Source: Pseudomonas sp. MAG733B (GTDB lineage: Bacteria > Pseudomonadota > Gammaproteobacteria > Pseudomonadales > Pseudomonadaceae). Taken from it: DNA of 64,000 nt. The notes beneath the pieces were generated by a model. It searched no databases, was not told where the DNA came from, and was given only the letters and a program-made list of their open reading frames with translations. The first letter of the stretch is position 1; each line of letters begins with the position of its first letter. This document shows, piece by piece, positions 37,901-45,532 of this stretch. The position numbers and the translations under genes are program-made. The stretch spans positions 3,720,001 through 3,784,000 of the forward strand of contig NZ_CP145732.1 of the NCBI RefSeq assembly GCF_036884845.1. The letters run 5' to 3'.

Positions 37901-38142
37901 GACATGTACAGCATGTTCTCGACGCCGGTGATTGCTTGCTCCAGCGGAGCGGCCACGGTTTCACCGATGACTTTAGGGTTGGCACCCGGGAAGTTGGCGC
38001 GGACCACAACGGTCGGCGGCACCACTTCCGGGTATTCGCTGATCGGCAACTGGAACAGCGAGATCGCGCCGGCGATCAGGATCAGCAGCGAAAGCACCGC
38101 TGCGAAGATCGGCCGTGAAATGAAGAATTGGGAAAAATTCAT
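34963..38142 (-). CDS. mexF: RND efflux transporter MexF-like
   Basis: Inner-membrane proton-driven drug pump of 1059 residues, the length usual for HAE1 RND proteins. It opens MNFSQFFISRPIFAAVLSLL, and I recognise it as close to MexF of P. aeruginosa. Twelve membrane helices and two large periplasmic loops (after helices 1 and 7) are evident. The proton-relay acidic pair is visible in GIVVDDAIVVVENVER, and the Lys of helix 10 in GLACKNAILIVEFA. It lies between mexE (15 bp upstream) and oprN (1-bp overlap), all on the minus strand. Confidence 0.94.
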   Translation of the reverse strand: MNFSQFFISRPIFAAVLSLLILIAGAISLFQLPISEYPEVVPPTVVVRANFPGANPKVIGETVAAPLEQAITGVENMLYMSSQSTADGKITLTITFALGTDLDNAQVQVQNRVTRTEPKLPEEVTRIGITVDKASPDLTMVVHLTSPDKRYDMLYLSNYALLNIKDELARLGGVGDVQLFGMGDYSLRVWLDPNKTASRNLTATDVVNAIREQNRQVAAGALGAPPAPNAQSFQLSVNTQGRLVSEEEFENIIIRSGDNGEITRLKDIARVELGSSQYALRSLLNNQPAVAIPIFQRPGSNAIDISNQVRGKMDELKKNFPQGMDYSIVYDPTIFVRGSIEAVVHTLFEALILVVLVVILFLQTWRASIIPLVAVPVSLIGTFAVMHLFGFSLNALSLFGLVLAIGIVVDDAIVVVENVERNIELGLTPVEATKKAMGEVTGPIIATALVLCAVFIPAAFISGLTGQFYKQFALTIAISTVISAFNSLTLSPALAAVLLKGHDAPKDRFSRILDKVFGGWLFRPFNRFFEKASHGYVGTVARVIRSSGIALLLYAGLMVLTFFGFSSTPTGFVPGQDKQYLVAFAQLPDAASLDRTEDVIKRMSDLALKQPGVESAVAFPGLSINGFTNSPNAGIVFVTLKPFDERKDPSMSAGAIAGALNGQFAGIQEAYMAIFPPPPVQGLGTIGGFRLQIEDRGNLGYEELYKETMNIINKSHNVPELAGLFTSYTVNVPQVDAAIDREKAKTHGVAVSDIFDTLQIYLGSLYANDFNRFGRTYQVNVQAEQQFRLESDQIGQLKVRNNKGEMIPLATFIKVSDTSGPDRVMHYNGFITAEINGAAAPGYSSGQAEKAIEKLLKEELPNGMTYEWTDLTYQQILSGNTALFVFPLCVLLAFLVLAAQYESWSLPLAVILIVPMTLLSAITGVIASGGDNNIFTQIGLIVLVGLACKNAILIVEFAKDKQLEGMNPLAAVLEACRLRLRPILMTSFAFIMGVVPLVFSSGAGAEMRHAMGVAVFSGMLGVTFFGLLLTPVFYVLIRNFVERGEKRKAAKATLKLESH

Positions 38143-38157
38143 CGGAGTCGTTATCCC

Positions 38158-39411
38158 TTAACCGCGTGGGGTCGCTGCAGCCAGTTTCACAGCCGTACCC
38201 GCTGCGGCCTTGGCAGGCGCGACTTGGGGCAGGTTGCTGGCTTCCAGCGCTTGTCGTTGTTGTGCAAGGGCCGCGAGGGTTTGTTCGCTGGCCATCGGGA
38301 TCACTTCAGGGGTGACTGGCGAGCCTGGACGCACTCGTTGCAGACCCTTGACGATGATGGTGTCGTCCTTGTTCAGGCCGTTGCGCACGATGCGCAGACC
38401 TTCGATTTTCGGACCCAGCTCGACCGCGCGGTAAGCGGTGTTGTTGTCGGCATCCATCACCAATACGAATTTCTTGCCAAGGTCGGTACCGACGGCTTCG
38501 TCGTTGATCAGCATGGCGTTGTAAGTGCCGCTGCCCACCAGTTTCAGGCGTGCATACAAGCCCGGGGTGTAGCTGCCGTCGCTGTTGTCGAACACGGCGC
38601 GACCACGGATTGTGCCGGTCTTCGGGTTGACCTGGTTGTCGACGAAGTTCATCACGCCCTGGTGCGGGTTGCCGTCTTCGTTGGACAGGCCCATGTAAAC
38701 CGGGGTGGTGGCGCCGCGTTTGCCTTGGCGGGCGAGCTGGGTGTACTTGAGGAACACACGCTCGTCAGCGTCGAAGTAGGCGTAGACCTTGTCGGTGGAG
38801 ACAAGGCTGGTCAGTGGAGTGGTATCGGCGGTGACCAGGTTACCGGCGGTGATTTCCGCGCGGCTGACGCGACCACTGATTGGCGCGGTGACGCGGGTAA
38901 AGCTCAGGTTCAGCTTGGCCAGGTCCAGTTGCGCTTGCAGGGCGCCGACAGCAGCGCGGGCTTCTTGCGATGCGCTGGTCCGCGAGTCAGCCAATTCGGC
39001 GGAAATCGCGTTGCTGGTGCGCAGGCGCTCACCGCGCTGGGCTTCGTTTTCGCTGCGGGTGGCATTGGCGCGAGCCTGGGCTACCAGCGCTTCGAGGCGG
39101 CGGACCTCAGCCTGGAATGGACGCGGATCGATCTGGAACAGCAGGTCGCCTTTCTTGACCAGTGCGCCTTCAGTGAAGGCCACTTCGTCGATCTGGCCGG
39201 AGACCCGTGGACGAATCTCTACGGTTTCTGGCGCTTCAAGGCGCCCGGTAAATTCGTCCCACTCGTTGACTGGTTGCTCCAGCACCTTGGCCACGCTGAC
39301 TTTCGCCGCTGGCATCGTGGCGGCAGTTTCCGGGGCCTTGCCGCAGGCGCTCATCACCAGTACGGCCAACATGGCCAACGGGAAGCGCAAATGTTTGAGT
39401 GACTGTTCCAT
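38158..39411 (-). CDS. mexE: Periplasmic adaptor of RND efflux pump, MexE-like
   Basis: Membrane-fusion lipoprotein of 417 residues with lipobox VMSAC (Cys23). The domain order is standard: lipoyl half (VEIRPRVSGQIDEVAFTEG), helical hairpin (about 95-165), second lipoyl half (FTRVTAPISGRVSRAEIT), beta barrel and a membrane-proximal domain ending in a Pro/Ala-rich tail. I chose the ATG giving MEQSLKHLRF and not the upstream TTG. It is the first gene of the operon; a MexT-box-like sequence lies 146 bp before its start. Confidence 0.92.
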   Translation of the reverse strand: MEQSLKHLRFPLAMLAVLVMSACGKAPETAATMPAAKVSVAKVLEQPVNEWDEFTGRLEAPETVEIRPRVSGQIDEVAFTEGALVKKGDLLFQIDPRPFQAEVRRLEALVAQARANATRSENEAQRGERLRTSNAISAELADSRTSASQEARAAVGALQAQLDLAKLNLSFTRVTAPISGRVSRAEITAGNLVTADTTPLTSLVSTDKVYAYFDADERVFLKYTQLARQGKRGATTPVYMGLSNEDGNPHQGVMNFVDNQVNPKTGTIRGRAVFDNSDGSYTPGLYARLKLVGSGTYNAMLINDEAVGTDLGKKFVLVMDADNNTAYRAVELGPKIEGLRIVRNGLNKDDTIIVKGLQRVRPGSPVTPEVIPMASEQTLAALAQQRQALEASNLPQVAPAKAAAGTAVKLAAATPRG

Positions 39412-39556
39412 GGATGCATCCGCCAATGTGTTGAGATTGGCGAATGATGCTCGGCGGGTTGGTATCGCACGAATCGAATGAGGCGAAGGTAACTATCATT
39501 CGGAATGATATAAGATCCGATTCAGCCCTCTAGCATGCCCCTTTGGTTAGTGGGCT

Positions 39557-39580
39557 ATCAATTGGGTCGATGGCAATTCT
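39557..39580. promoter_or_regulatory. MexT-binding box before mexE
   Basis: The plus strand reads ATCA, five bases, GTCGAT, four bases, then ATTCT. The published MexT (nod-box-like) consensus as I know it is ATCA-N5-GTCGAT-N4-ACYAT. The first two blocks and their spacing match exactly and the third partly. It lies upstream of mexE and just beside the REP pair. MexT should activate mexEF-oprN from here. Confidence 0.7.
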
Positions 39581-39626
39581 GTCTTGCTGAAAAAGCATTA
39601 ATCAGGTTTGAAACCGAGGTGCGTCC

Positions 39627-39701
39627 ATCGCTAGCAGGCTAGCTCCCACAAGAGATTTGTGAACGCCACAGATCCAATGTGGGAGCTAGCCTGCTAGCGA
39701 T
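39627..39701. repeat. REP-type inverted repeat pair between mexT and mexE
   Basis: A 24-base unit (39627-39650, core CTAGCAGGCTAGCTCCCACA) faces its reverse complement at 39678-39701. It fills the space between the mexT stop and the mexE promoter and may insulate the two transcription units. Confidence 0.85.
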
Positions 39702-39731
39702 AGGGCCATCATCCTCAACGCACAATCCGGA

Positions 39732-40649
39732 TCAGGCCAGACTATCCGGATCCCCAAAAAACATCTGAATCCGCGACCGCAACCAACGCTCACCCGGATC
39801 ATTGTCCTGCGACCCACGCCACGCCATGTGCAATTCAAAGCTTTGCACCGGCATCGGTGGATCTTCCGCTCGCACACCACCAGCCGCTGTCAGCGCCTCA
39901 GCCGTGTAGTCCGGCACGGTGGCGACGATGTCGGTGCCGCTCAGCAATGTGCTCAGCCCGTTGAACTGCGGCACAGCGAGCACGACATGCCGTTTGCGCC
40001 CGAGCTTTTCCAGTTCTTCATCTATAAAGCCGCTGAGGTCGCCAGCGAACGACACCAACGCATGGGGACGTGCGCAGAAGTCATCCAGGCTCAACGGCCC
40101 TGGCACGGTGTCGGCGCGCAACAGCTTCGGCGAGCTGCGGCGCAGGACTTTGCGCTTGGCATTTGCCGGCAAATCGGTGGTGTAACTGACGCCGATGGAG
40201 ATTTCGCCGGACGCCAGCAATCCCGGCATCAGGATGTAGTTGACCCGCCGCACCACCAGCACGATCCCCGGGGATTCGGCGCGCAGGCGCTTGAGCAGCA
40301 TCGGCAGCAGGGCAAATTCGACATCGTCCGACAGCCCGATGCGGAACACCGCGGTGCTGGTGGCCGGGTCGAATTCGGCCGCCCGACTGACGGCAGTGGA
40401 AATCGAATCCAGCGCTGGAGAGAGCAGGGCGAAGATTTCCACGGCTCGCGCGGACGGCTCCATGCTGCGGCCGGTGCGTACAAACAGCGGGTCATCGAAC
40501 AGCCCGCGCAGGCGCGAAAGCGCCGCGCTGATGGCCGGCTGGCCGAGGAACAGCTTCTCTGCAGCGCGGGTCACGCTGCGTTCGTGCATCAGGGTTTCGA
40601 ATACGATCAACAGGTTCAGGTCGACACGCCGCAGGTCATTACGATTCAT
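39732..40649 (-). CDS. mexT: LysR-family activator MexT
   Basis: Regulator of 305 residues. The N-terminus MNRNDLRRVDLNLLIVFETL and the winged helix-turn-helix (TRAAEKLFLGQPAISAALSR, about 20-60) match MexT of P. aeruginosa; an effector-binding domain of two Rossmann-like lobes follows (about 90-300). It activates mexEF-oprN and mexS and responds to redox or electrophile stress. The start is the ATG after AGGA; a frame reaching further upstream is not supported. The gene reads in the same direction as mexE and away from mexS, the same arrangement as in P. aeruginosa. I see no internal frameshift of the kind that silences mexT in some strains. Confidence 0.92.
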   Translation of the reverse strand: MNRNDLRRVDLNLLIVFETLMHERSVTRAAEKLFLGQPAISAALSRLRGLFDDPLFVRTGRSMEPSARAVEIFALLSPALDSISTAVSRAAEFDPATSTAVFRIGLSDDVEFALLPMLLKRLRAESPGIVLVVRRVNYILMPGLLASGEISIGVSYTTDLPANAKRKVLRRSSPKLLRADTVPGPLSLDDFCARPHALVSFAGDLSGFIDEELEKLGRKRHVVLAVPQFNGLSTLLSGTDIVATVPDYTAEALTAAGGVRAEDPPMPVQSFELHMAWRGSQDNDPGERWLRSRIQMFFGDPDSLA

Positions 40650-40823
40650 CTGGAGTCCTGGCAGAGTCAGCAAACTTGACGTGAGCGGCCATATGAGAAC
40701 AATGGCCAGCAGGAATATTACGGGGAAAGGCTGGTACTCTGCACCGAGTAATTCAGTTTTCCTACAAAGGCTGCTTTGGTTTCTTACGACATTTGACGAC
40801 GTTGCCGCTCATGCGGAATCAAT

Positions 40824-40846
40824 GACAGGCATGTCGACTATTAATA
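40824..40846. promoter_or_regulatory. Weak MexT-box-like sequence before mexS
   Basis: GACA, five bases, GTCGAC, four bases, AATAG on the plus strand keeps the spacing of the MexT box but matches only two of four bases in the first block and five of six in the second. Its place, about 75 bp before mexS, is right for MexT control. Low confidence. Confidence 0.35.
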
Positions 40847-40918
40847 GCCACTGATAGTGTTGGGTTGAAAGCCCAGCTAGAGTTCATGGCATTAGAGGTT
40901 CATTTGGCGAGGTTTGCG

Positions 40919-41941
40919 ATGTCCCGCACGATCCGTTTTCACAAGTTTGGTCCAGCCGAGGTGCTCAAATGCGAAGAGCATGCGGCCGCTCTGCCTGCAC
41001 CGGGTGAAGTGCAGGTGCGCGTCGAAGCCATTGGCATCAGCTGGTATGACACGCTCTGGCGTCAAAACCTGGCGTCGTCCCGTGCTCAACTGCCATCGGG
41101 CCTTGGTCAGGAAATGGCCGGTGTCGTCACTGCGGTCGGCGAAGGTGTCGATGACCTGGCGATAGGTGACAAGGTCGCCAGTTTCCCGGCTCAAAGCCCG
41201 AACGACTATCCGGTTTATGGCGAGTTGATTGTGCTGCCACGCTCGTCGCTGACCCGTTACCCGGATGTGCTCAACCCGATTGAGGCCAGCGTGCATTACA
41301 CGCCGCTGTTGATCGCCTATTTCGGCTACGCCGATCTGGCACGGGTCAAACCCGGGCAATTTGCCTTGGTCACTGACGCCAGCCACTGCGCCGGCCCTTC
41401 GTTTGTGCAACTGGGCAAGGCCTTGGGTGTACGGGTGATTGCCGCGACCAAGTCAGCGGACGAACGTGAGTACCTGCTGTCGCTGGGTGCCGAGAAAGTG
41501 ATTGTCACCGAGGAAGAAGATCTGCTGATGCGGATCAACAAGATCACCGACAATCGCGGCGTGGACGTGGTGTTCGATGGTCTGGGTGGCCCGCAGATGT
41601 CGCTGTTGGGCGACGTGCTGGCACCGCGTGGCAGCCTGGTCCTGTACGGCCTGCAAGGCGGCAACCAGACGCCATTCCCGGCCTGCGCAGCGTTCCAGAA
41701 GAATATTCAGTTCTTTGTGCACTGCATCGGTAACTTCACCGGCAAGCCGGAACTGGGCATCGTCCAGGACCAGGTCGCACTGCAACGTGCCTTGCGTGAC
41801 ATCAACCAGCTCACCGCTGACCGCGTGCTGCTGCCGCTCAAGACTCGGGTGTTTCCTTTTACCGAGTTTGTCGAAGCCCACCGCTACATGGACGAATGCC
41901 CATGCCGCGAAAGGGTCGCCCTGCAGGTCGAACCGGCGTAA
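40919..41941 (+). CDS. mexS: Zinc-type alcohol dehydrogenase/quinone oxidoreductase family protein MexS
   Basis: Medium-chain dehydrogenase/reductase of 340 residues. An N-terminal GroES-like part (about 25-130, GLGQEMAGVVTAVGEGVDDL) precedes an NAD(P)-binding Rossmann part (about 145-270, with ATKSADEREYLLSLGAEKVI and VDVVFDGLGG). It lacks the catalytic zinc ligands, so it is a quinone-oxidoreductase-like member. It is divergent from mexT, as in P. aeruginosa, where loss of MexS raises MexEF-OprN through MexT, probably because a toxic electrophile builds up. The start is the ATG after GAGG; longer upstream frames are less likely. A terminator follows at once. Confidence 0.9.
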   Translation: MSRTIRFHKFGPAEVLKCEEHAAALPAPGEVQVRVEAIGISWYDTLWRQNLASSRAQLPSGLGQEMAGVVTAVGEGVDDLAIGDKVASFPAQSPNDYPVYGELIVLPRSSLTRYPDVLNPIEASVHYTPLLIAYFGYADLARVKPGQFALVTDASHCAGPSFVQLGKALGVRVIAATKSADEREYLLSLGAEKVIVTEEEDLLMRINKITDNRGVDVVFDGLGGPQMSLLGDVLAPRGSLVLYGLQGGNQTPFPACAAFQKNIQFFVHCIGNFTGKPELGIVQDQVALQRALRDINQLTADRVLLPLKTRVFPFTEFVEAHRYMDECPCRERVALQVEPA

Positions 41942-41950
41942 CCCACCTCA

Positions 41951-41980
41951 AAGAGTCCGTACCCCACGGACTCTTTTTCT
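41951..41980 (+). terminator. Intrinsic terminator after mexS
   Basis: AAGAGTCCGT (41951-41960) pairs perfectly with ACGGACTCTT (41966-41975) around a 5-base loop, followed by TTTCTTTC. It begins 10 bp after the mexS stop codon. Confidence 0.9.
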
Positions 41981-42127
41981 TTCAGCACTTTCCTACACGA
42001 GATATCCCATCGAATCGTCGATGGGACCGTTCAGCAACTGAACTGGTTTTTGCTCTCGATCTGTATCTTCTAATCAGCAACTAAGCCCTGATAATTGGAT
42101 GATTACTTTCATCTCAAGGAATGAGTC

Positions 42128-42385
42128 ATGGACGGGTATCAGTTCGATACTTTTCGATGCGCTGCGGGAATACCTATTCAAAAAGTAGCGCGCTCTTACA
42201 CGATTGCCGAACTATCGCGTGCTAGTTCTTTCTTTATTTTATGTATTAAACGTCTGTGGGACGTTGTCGGACATTTCCTAGGATGTCGAGAGCAACCCGC
42301 AGCAACCCCTTCAGCGCGGGGCTTCCAGCCTGTGCCAAGCGTGCGCCGCTTGCGGCAACGCCCAGCCGCCGGAATGTTGGCTTGA
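42128..42385 (+). CDS. Possible small hypothetical protein in a 560-bp gap
   Basis: The 41981-42505 gap holds no recognisable gene. The only candidate is this 85-codon frame, MDGYQFDTFRCAAGIPIQKV, with AAGGA placed 9 bp before the ATG and one hydrophobic segment (ASSFFILCIKRLWDVVGHF, about 32-50). Its C-terminal third is Arg/Pro/Ala-rich and looks like out-of-frame GC-rich DNA. I recognise no family. It could equally be a leader region of the next operon or an RNA. Confidence 0.2.
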   Translation: MDGYQFDTFRCAAGIPIQKVARSYTIAELSRASSFFILCIKRLWDVVGHFLGCREQPAATPSARGFQPVPSVRRLRQRPAAGMLA

Positions 42386-42505
42386 AAACTTAAGTGCTAG
42401 CATTCGGCAATAACGTTCAACTTCAAATCTTGTTCAGGCCATTCCCTGCGCTGTGCGTGCAGTTGTTTGCGCAATATCAAGCTTATAAGCATCAGGTAAA
42501 TTAAG

Positions 42506-43990
42506 ATGACCAACATCCATGACCAAGCGATGAACTACGTCTATCAACAAATACTGCAGCGATTGGTGGGTTTCTTTTCCCGAGCCGAACGCACGGCATT
42601 GCAGTTGTTGATGCAACGCCTGGGAGTTGCAGCCGGAGGCATGGAGCGCATAGGCGATTACAAGGTGCTGGCGATCCAGTCGGGCTCCCGTGACAGTTGC
42701 TACACCCTGGCGCTGCTGCGCGCCGCCCAACTGACGATCGCCAGCCGCGCGCCGGCGACGTTCCAGTTGCGGGTGGCGACCTTGCGTTTGAACGGCAGCA
42801 ACCCGACGGCGCTGGAAAACATCCATCGCACCTACAGCGCGCTGTTTCTCTACGACGATCCACGGGTTGAGGTCCTGATGGTTGATAACCGGGAAGTCCT
42901 GCCGTTCGACCATGCAGCACCGATTTCCCTGGCTGCCAGCGAAGCCAATCGGACGAACCTGCTGATGCTGGGCCATCGCCGTGATTGCGACGGACCGCTG
43001 CACCTGTGGGATGACGCCTATCTGGCCACCGGTGAGTTCTACGGGCAAATCGCACGCTGGAACCATGGCGTCGATGCCTTGGTCATCAGCGACACTCCGC
43101 GCCAGCAGAAACTGTTCATGGAGGGATTGAAACGAGCGGCCGACAAGGCAGGATTTCATCCTTCGAACCGCCATGAGCCAGGCTACGCCGGGCTATTCAG
43201 CTTGCTGGACGAACTGGGTCGCGAAGACTTTCGGCGGTGCTACGCCGAGGATGGCCTGGCATCGTGGCGCCCGGCCGAACAGTTCGAAACCTGTCGTCGC
43301 TCGACACTGATCGACATCCACGACATGTTGGTCAGTAACCTGGAAGAGCGTTGGCCGCTGCTTACCGAGTTTCTCGGATTCCAGGCAGACGAATTGGCCG
43401 CGCAGCTCAGTGATAACGAGTACGTCAGCCTCTCGGTTTCGGCACACCTGCGTGGGCTGCAAGCGTGTTTCGTACAGGGTCGCAGCTACGAGGCGGGTGT
43501 CGCCGAATACCTGCAACGAGCCCTGGTGATGATGCGCCGCAAGCAACTGCCGGAGCGCTTGTGCGAACAGGCGGAGGAGGTGTTCGGCAACCCGTCGACA
43601 CTGGCGCAATTGCGCACACGCACGGCAACCGAGGCGCAACACAGTCTTGGCCTGACCGAGGCTCAACTGGTATGCCTGTTGTTCGCGCCGTTCAATGACA
43701 ATGCTGCGAACCTTGAACGTTTTCTGCGCCAGTGCCATCCCGGCATGCTGGTAGCCATGCCGGATTTGCACCGGGCCATGCAGGGCAAACCGGTTGCGGA
43801 TCAGATCATGCAATGGATGGTCGACGTCAGTGGGTTGCCGGTCAGTCTGATTGGCAAGCTCTATAGTCTCGGCCCGGTGCCTGTGCATCAGGGCTGGGCG
43901 CTGGAGCCGGCAACTGACGAACCGGACCTGGGCACCGAAGCGGCGGATGACGATATCTCGGTGGCGAGTGAATGGTCAGCAGGTCGTTAA
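42506..43990 (+). CDS. Protein of unknown function, operonic with a MocR-type regulator
   Basis: Protein of 494 residues, MTNIHDQAMNYVYQQILQRL, that I do not recognise. It has no signal peptide or membrane helix. The N-terminal 100 residues (GDYKVLAIQSGSRDSCYTLAL) look like an alpha/beta fold; the rest is helix-rich, with two His/Asp-containing stretches (LGHRRDCDGPLHLWDD) and an acidic tail (DEPDLGTEAADDDI). The gene begins at the first ATG after a long leader and ends 19 bp before the MocR-type regulator, so the two are probably co-transcribed and related in function. Confidence 0.7.
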   Translation: MTNIHDQAMNYVYQQILQRLVGFFSRAERTALQLLMQRLGVAAGGMERIGDYKVLAIQSGSRDSCYTLALLRAAQLTIASRAPATFQLRVATLRLNGSNPTALENIHRTYSALFLYDDPRVEVLMVDNREVLPFDHAAPISLAASEANRTNLLMLGHRRDCDGPLHLWDDAYLATGEFYGQIARWNHGVDALVISDTPRQQKLFMEGLKRAADKAGFHPSNRHEPGYAGLFSLLDELGREDFRRCYAEDGLASWRPAEQFETCRRSTLIDIHDMLVSNLEERWPLLTEFLGFQADELAAQLSDNEYVSLSVSAHLRGLQACFVQGRSYEAGVAEYLQRALVMMRRKQLPERLCEQAEEVFGNPSTLAQLRTRTATEAQHSLGLTEAQLVCLLFAPFNDNAANLERFLRQCHPGMLVAMPDLHRAMQGKPVADQIMQWMVDVSGLPVSLIGKLYSLGPVPVHQGWALEPATDEPDLGTEAADDDISVASEWSAGR

Positions 43991-44009
43991 CCGTGCACGG
44001 TTGCTTGCC

Positions 44010-45410
44010 ATGAAAGGTCCTCGCGAAACGGATTTCGCCTACCAGGCCGTTTACCGTTACCTCACCGGACTGATCGGTGAAACTGTCAGCCACACGCGGG
44101 TGCGTTTGCCTTCGTTGCGTGAATTGGCCGAGCGTCTGAACGTTTCGATCTCGACCATTCAGTACGCGTACTCGTTGCTGGAAAAAGAAGGCCGGGTGTA
44201 TTCGGTGGCCAAGTCCGGTTATTACGCGCCGCCAGCCCCCGCCATCAACACGCTCTACAGTGGCAACGACTTGCTCGAAAGCGTTTACGTCAATGCTCGC
44301 CGCCCAGGCATGCTGGTCCTGAGTGGCGATGAACCGGCATTGTTGCAGCCGATCGACAGCCCGCTGTTACTGCTGGAGAGAGAGTTGCTGCGCCAGTATC
44401 CGCGCCAGCCGCAACCGAACTCGCAACCTTGTGGCGAACTGGAACTGCGTATGGCGCTGGCCGCACGCTACACCACCTCGCCGGTGCGTTGCTGGCACGC
44501 CGATGATGTGTACATCGGCGCAGACCTTCGCGGAGTGCTGGAAATACTGATAGCTGTGTTGGACCTCAAGGACGCCACGGTGGTGATCGAATCACCTTGC
44601 GACTGGGGGATATTGCGCCTGCTCCAGGCGGCGGGCGTGCGAGTGATCGAATGGCCGCTCCGGGCCGATGGCAGCCTTGACCGCGAGCACCTCAGGGACT
44701 TGCTTGAAACCGAGCCCGTGCGCCTGGTGATGGTTTCATCCGGGCTGAATATGCCTCGCGGCAGTCAGGCGCCGGAGGAAAACCGGCGAACCATTGCGCA
44801 GTTGCTGGAACGGTATGACTGCTGGGTCTTGGAAAACGACTGTTACGGTGAACTCGCTTTTGAATCCGAAGGCCTGCGGTTTCGCGATCTGCTGGCACCC
44901 GAGCGCCTGATCGTGTTTTCCACGTTCGAGAAAATCGTCGGGCCGGAAGCGCCCTACGGTTACTTGCTCTCGCGGCATTTGGCCGTCGAATGGCAGCGGC
45001 ACTTTCTGCTGCGCGCCTTTCGCCTGTCACCGATCCGCCAGAAAGCCATTGCCCGGCTGTACAGTAACGGACGCATCGATCAGCACTTGCAATTGCTGCG
45101 GCGCAGGCTCAAGGACAGCAAGGAGCAAATGACCCAACTGCTGTGCGAACGGCTGGGTGATGCCCTGCAATTCGTCGAGCCCGAAGGTGGCGCAACGGTT
45201 TGGTTGCGCACATTGCCGCGGGTCGATATGCGTGAGGTGTTTCAGCGCCTGCTCAAGCAACAGGTGGTGATCGCGCCGGGGGAGTTGTTCAGTCTCCAGG
45301 GATTGCACACGCAACATCTGCGCTTGAGTCACAGCTTCGGCAGTGACCACGATCTCGCCACTGCGCTGGGTCTGCTGGGCGACGCGTTGCGCAGGGCGTC
45401 GGTCGACTGA
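44010..45410 (+). CDS. MocR-type GntR/aminotransferase regulator
   Basis: Fusion regulator of 466 residues. Residues 8-75 form a GntR-type winged helix (LPSLRELAERLNVSISTIQY); residues about 110-460 have the fold-type-I aminotransferase layout. The PLP lysine is probably Lys308 in FSTFEKIVGPEAPYGYL. The substrate-binding motifs are unusual: the Arg normally found just after the Lys motif is replaced by Ala-Pro, and the Asp-Tyr motif reads ENDCYGEL. PLP binding is therefore likely but less certain than in typical members such as PdxR or GabR. The ATG at 44010 is chosen because the upstream extension lies inside the previous gene in another frame. It may regulate itself and the unknown gene before it. 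Confidence 0.87.
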   Translation: MKGPRETDFAYQAVYRYLTGLIGETVSHTRVRLPSLRELAERLNVSISTIQYAYSLLEKEGRVYSVAKSGYYAPPAPAINTLYSGNDLLESVYVNARRPGMLVLSGDEPALLQPIDSPLLLLERELLRQYPRQPQPNSQPCGELELRMALAARYTTSPVRCWHADDVYIGADLRGVLEILIAVLDLKDATVVIESPCDWGILRLLQAAGVRVIEWPLRADGSLDREHLRDLLETEPVRLVMVSSGLNMPRGSQAPEENRRTIAQLLERYDCWVLENDCYGELAFESEGLRFRDLLAPERLIVFSTFEKIVGPEAPYGYLLSRHLAVEWQRHFLLRAFRLSPIRQKAIARLYSNGRIDQHLQLLRRRLKDSKEQMTQLLCERLGDALQFVEPEGGATVWLRTLPRVDMREVFQRLLKQQVVIAPGELFSLQGLHTQHLRLSHSFGSDHDLATALGLLGDALRRASVD

Positions 45411-45532
45411 GGGCGGCTGAGGATTTATAACATTGAGCGTCAGTTCAGCCGGGATCGATAACGTCGCGCTGCGGTCAAACTGCCAGTAAACTGCGTTCCA
45501 ATTCCTGAACCACTCTATTCCAGAGGTTTTGC

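Noticed and set aside
38128..39402. 424-codon open frame antisense to mexE
   Set aside because: Shadow of mexE on the other strand; the mexE product has a lipobox and all adaptor domains, and the antisense product matches nothing.
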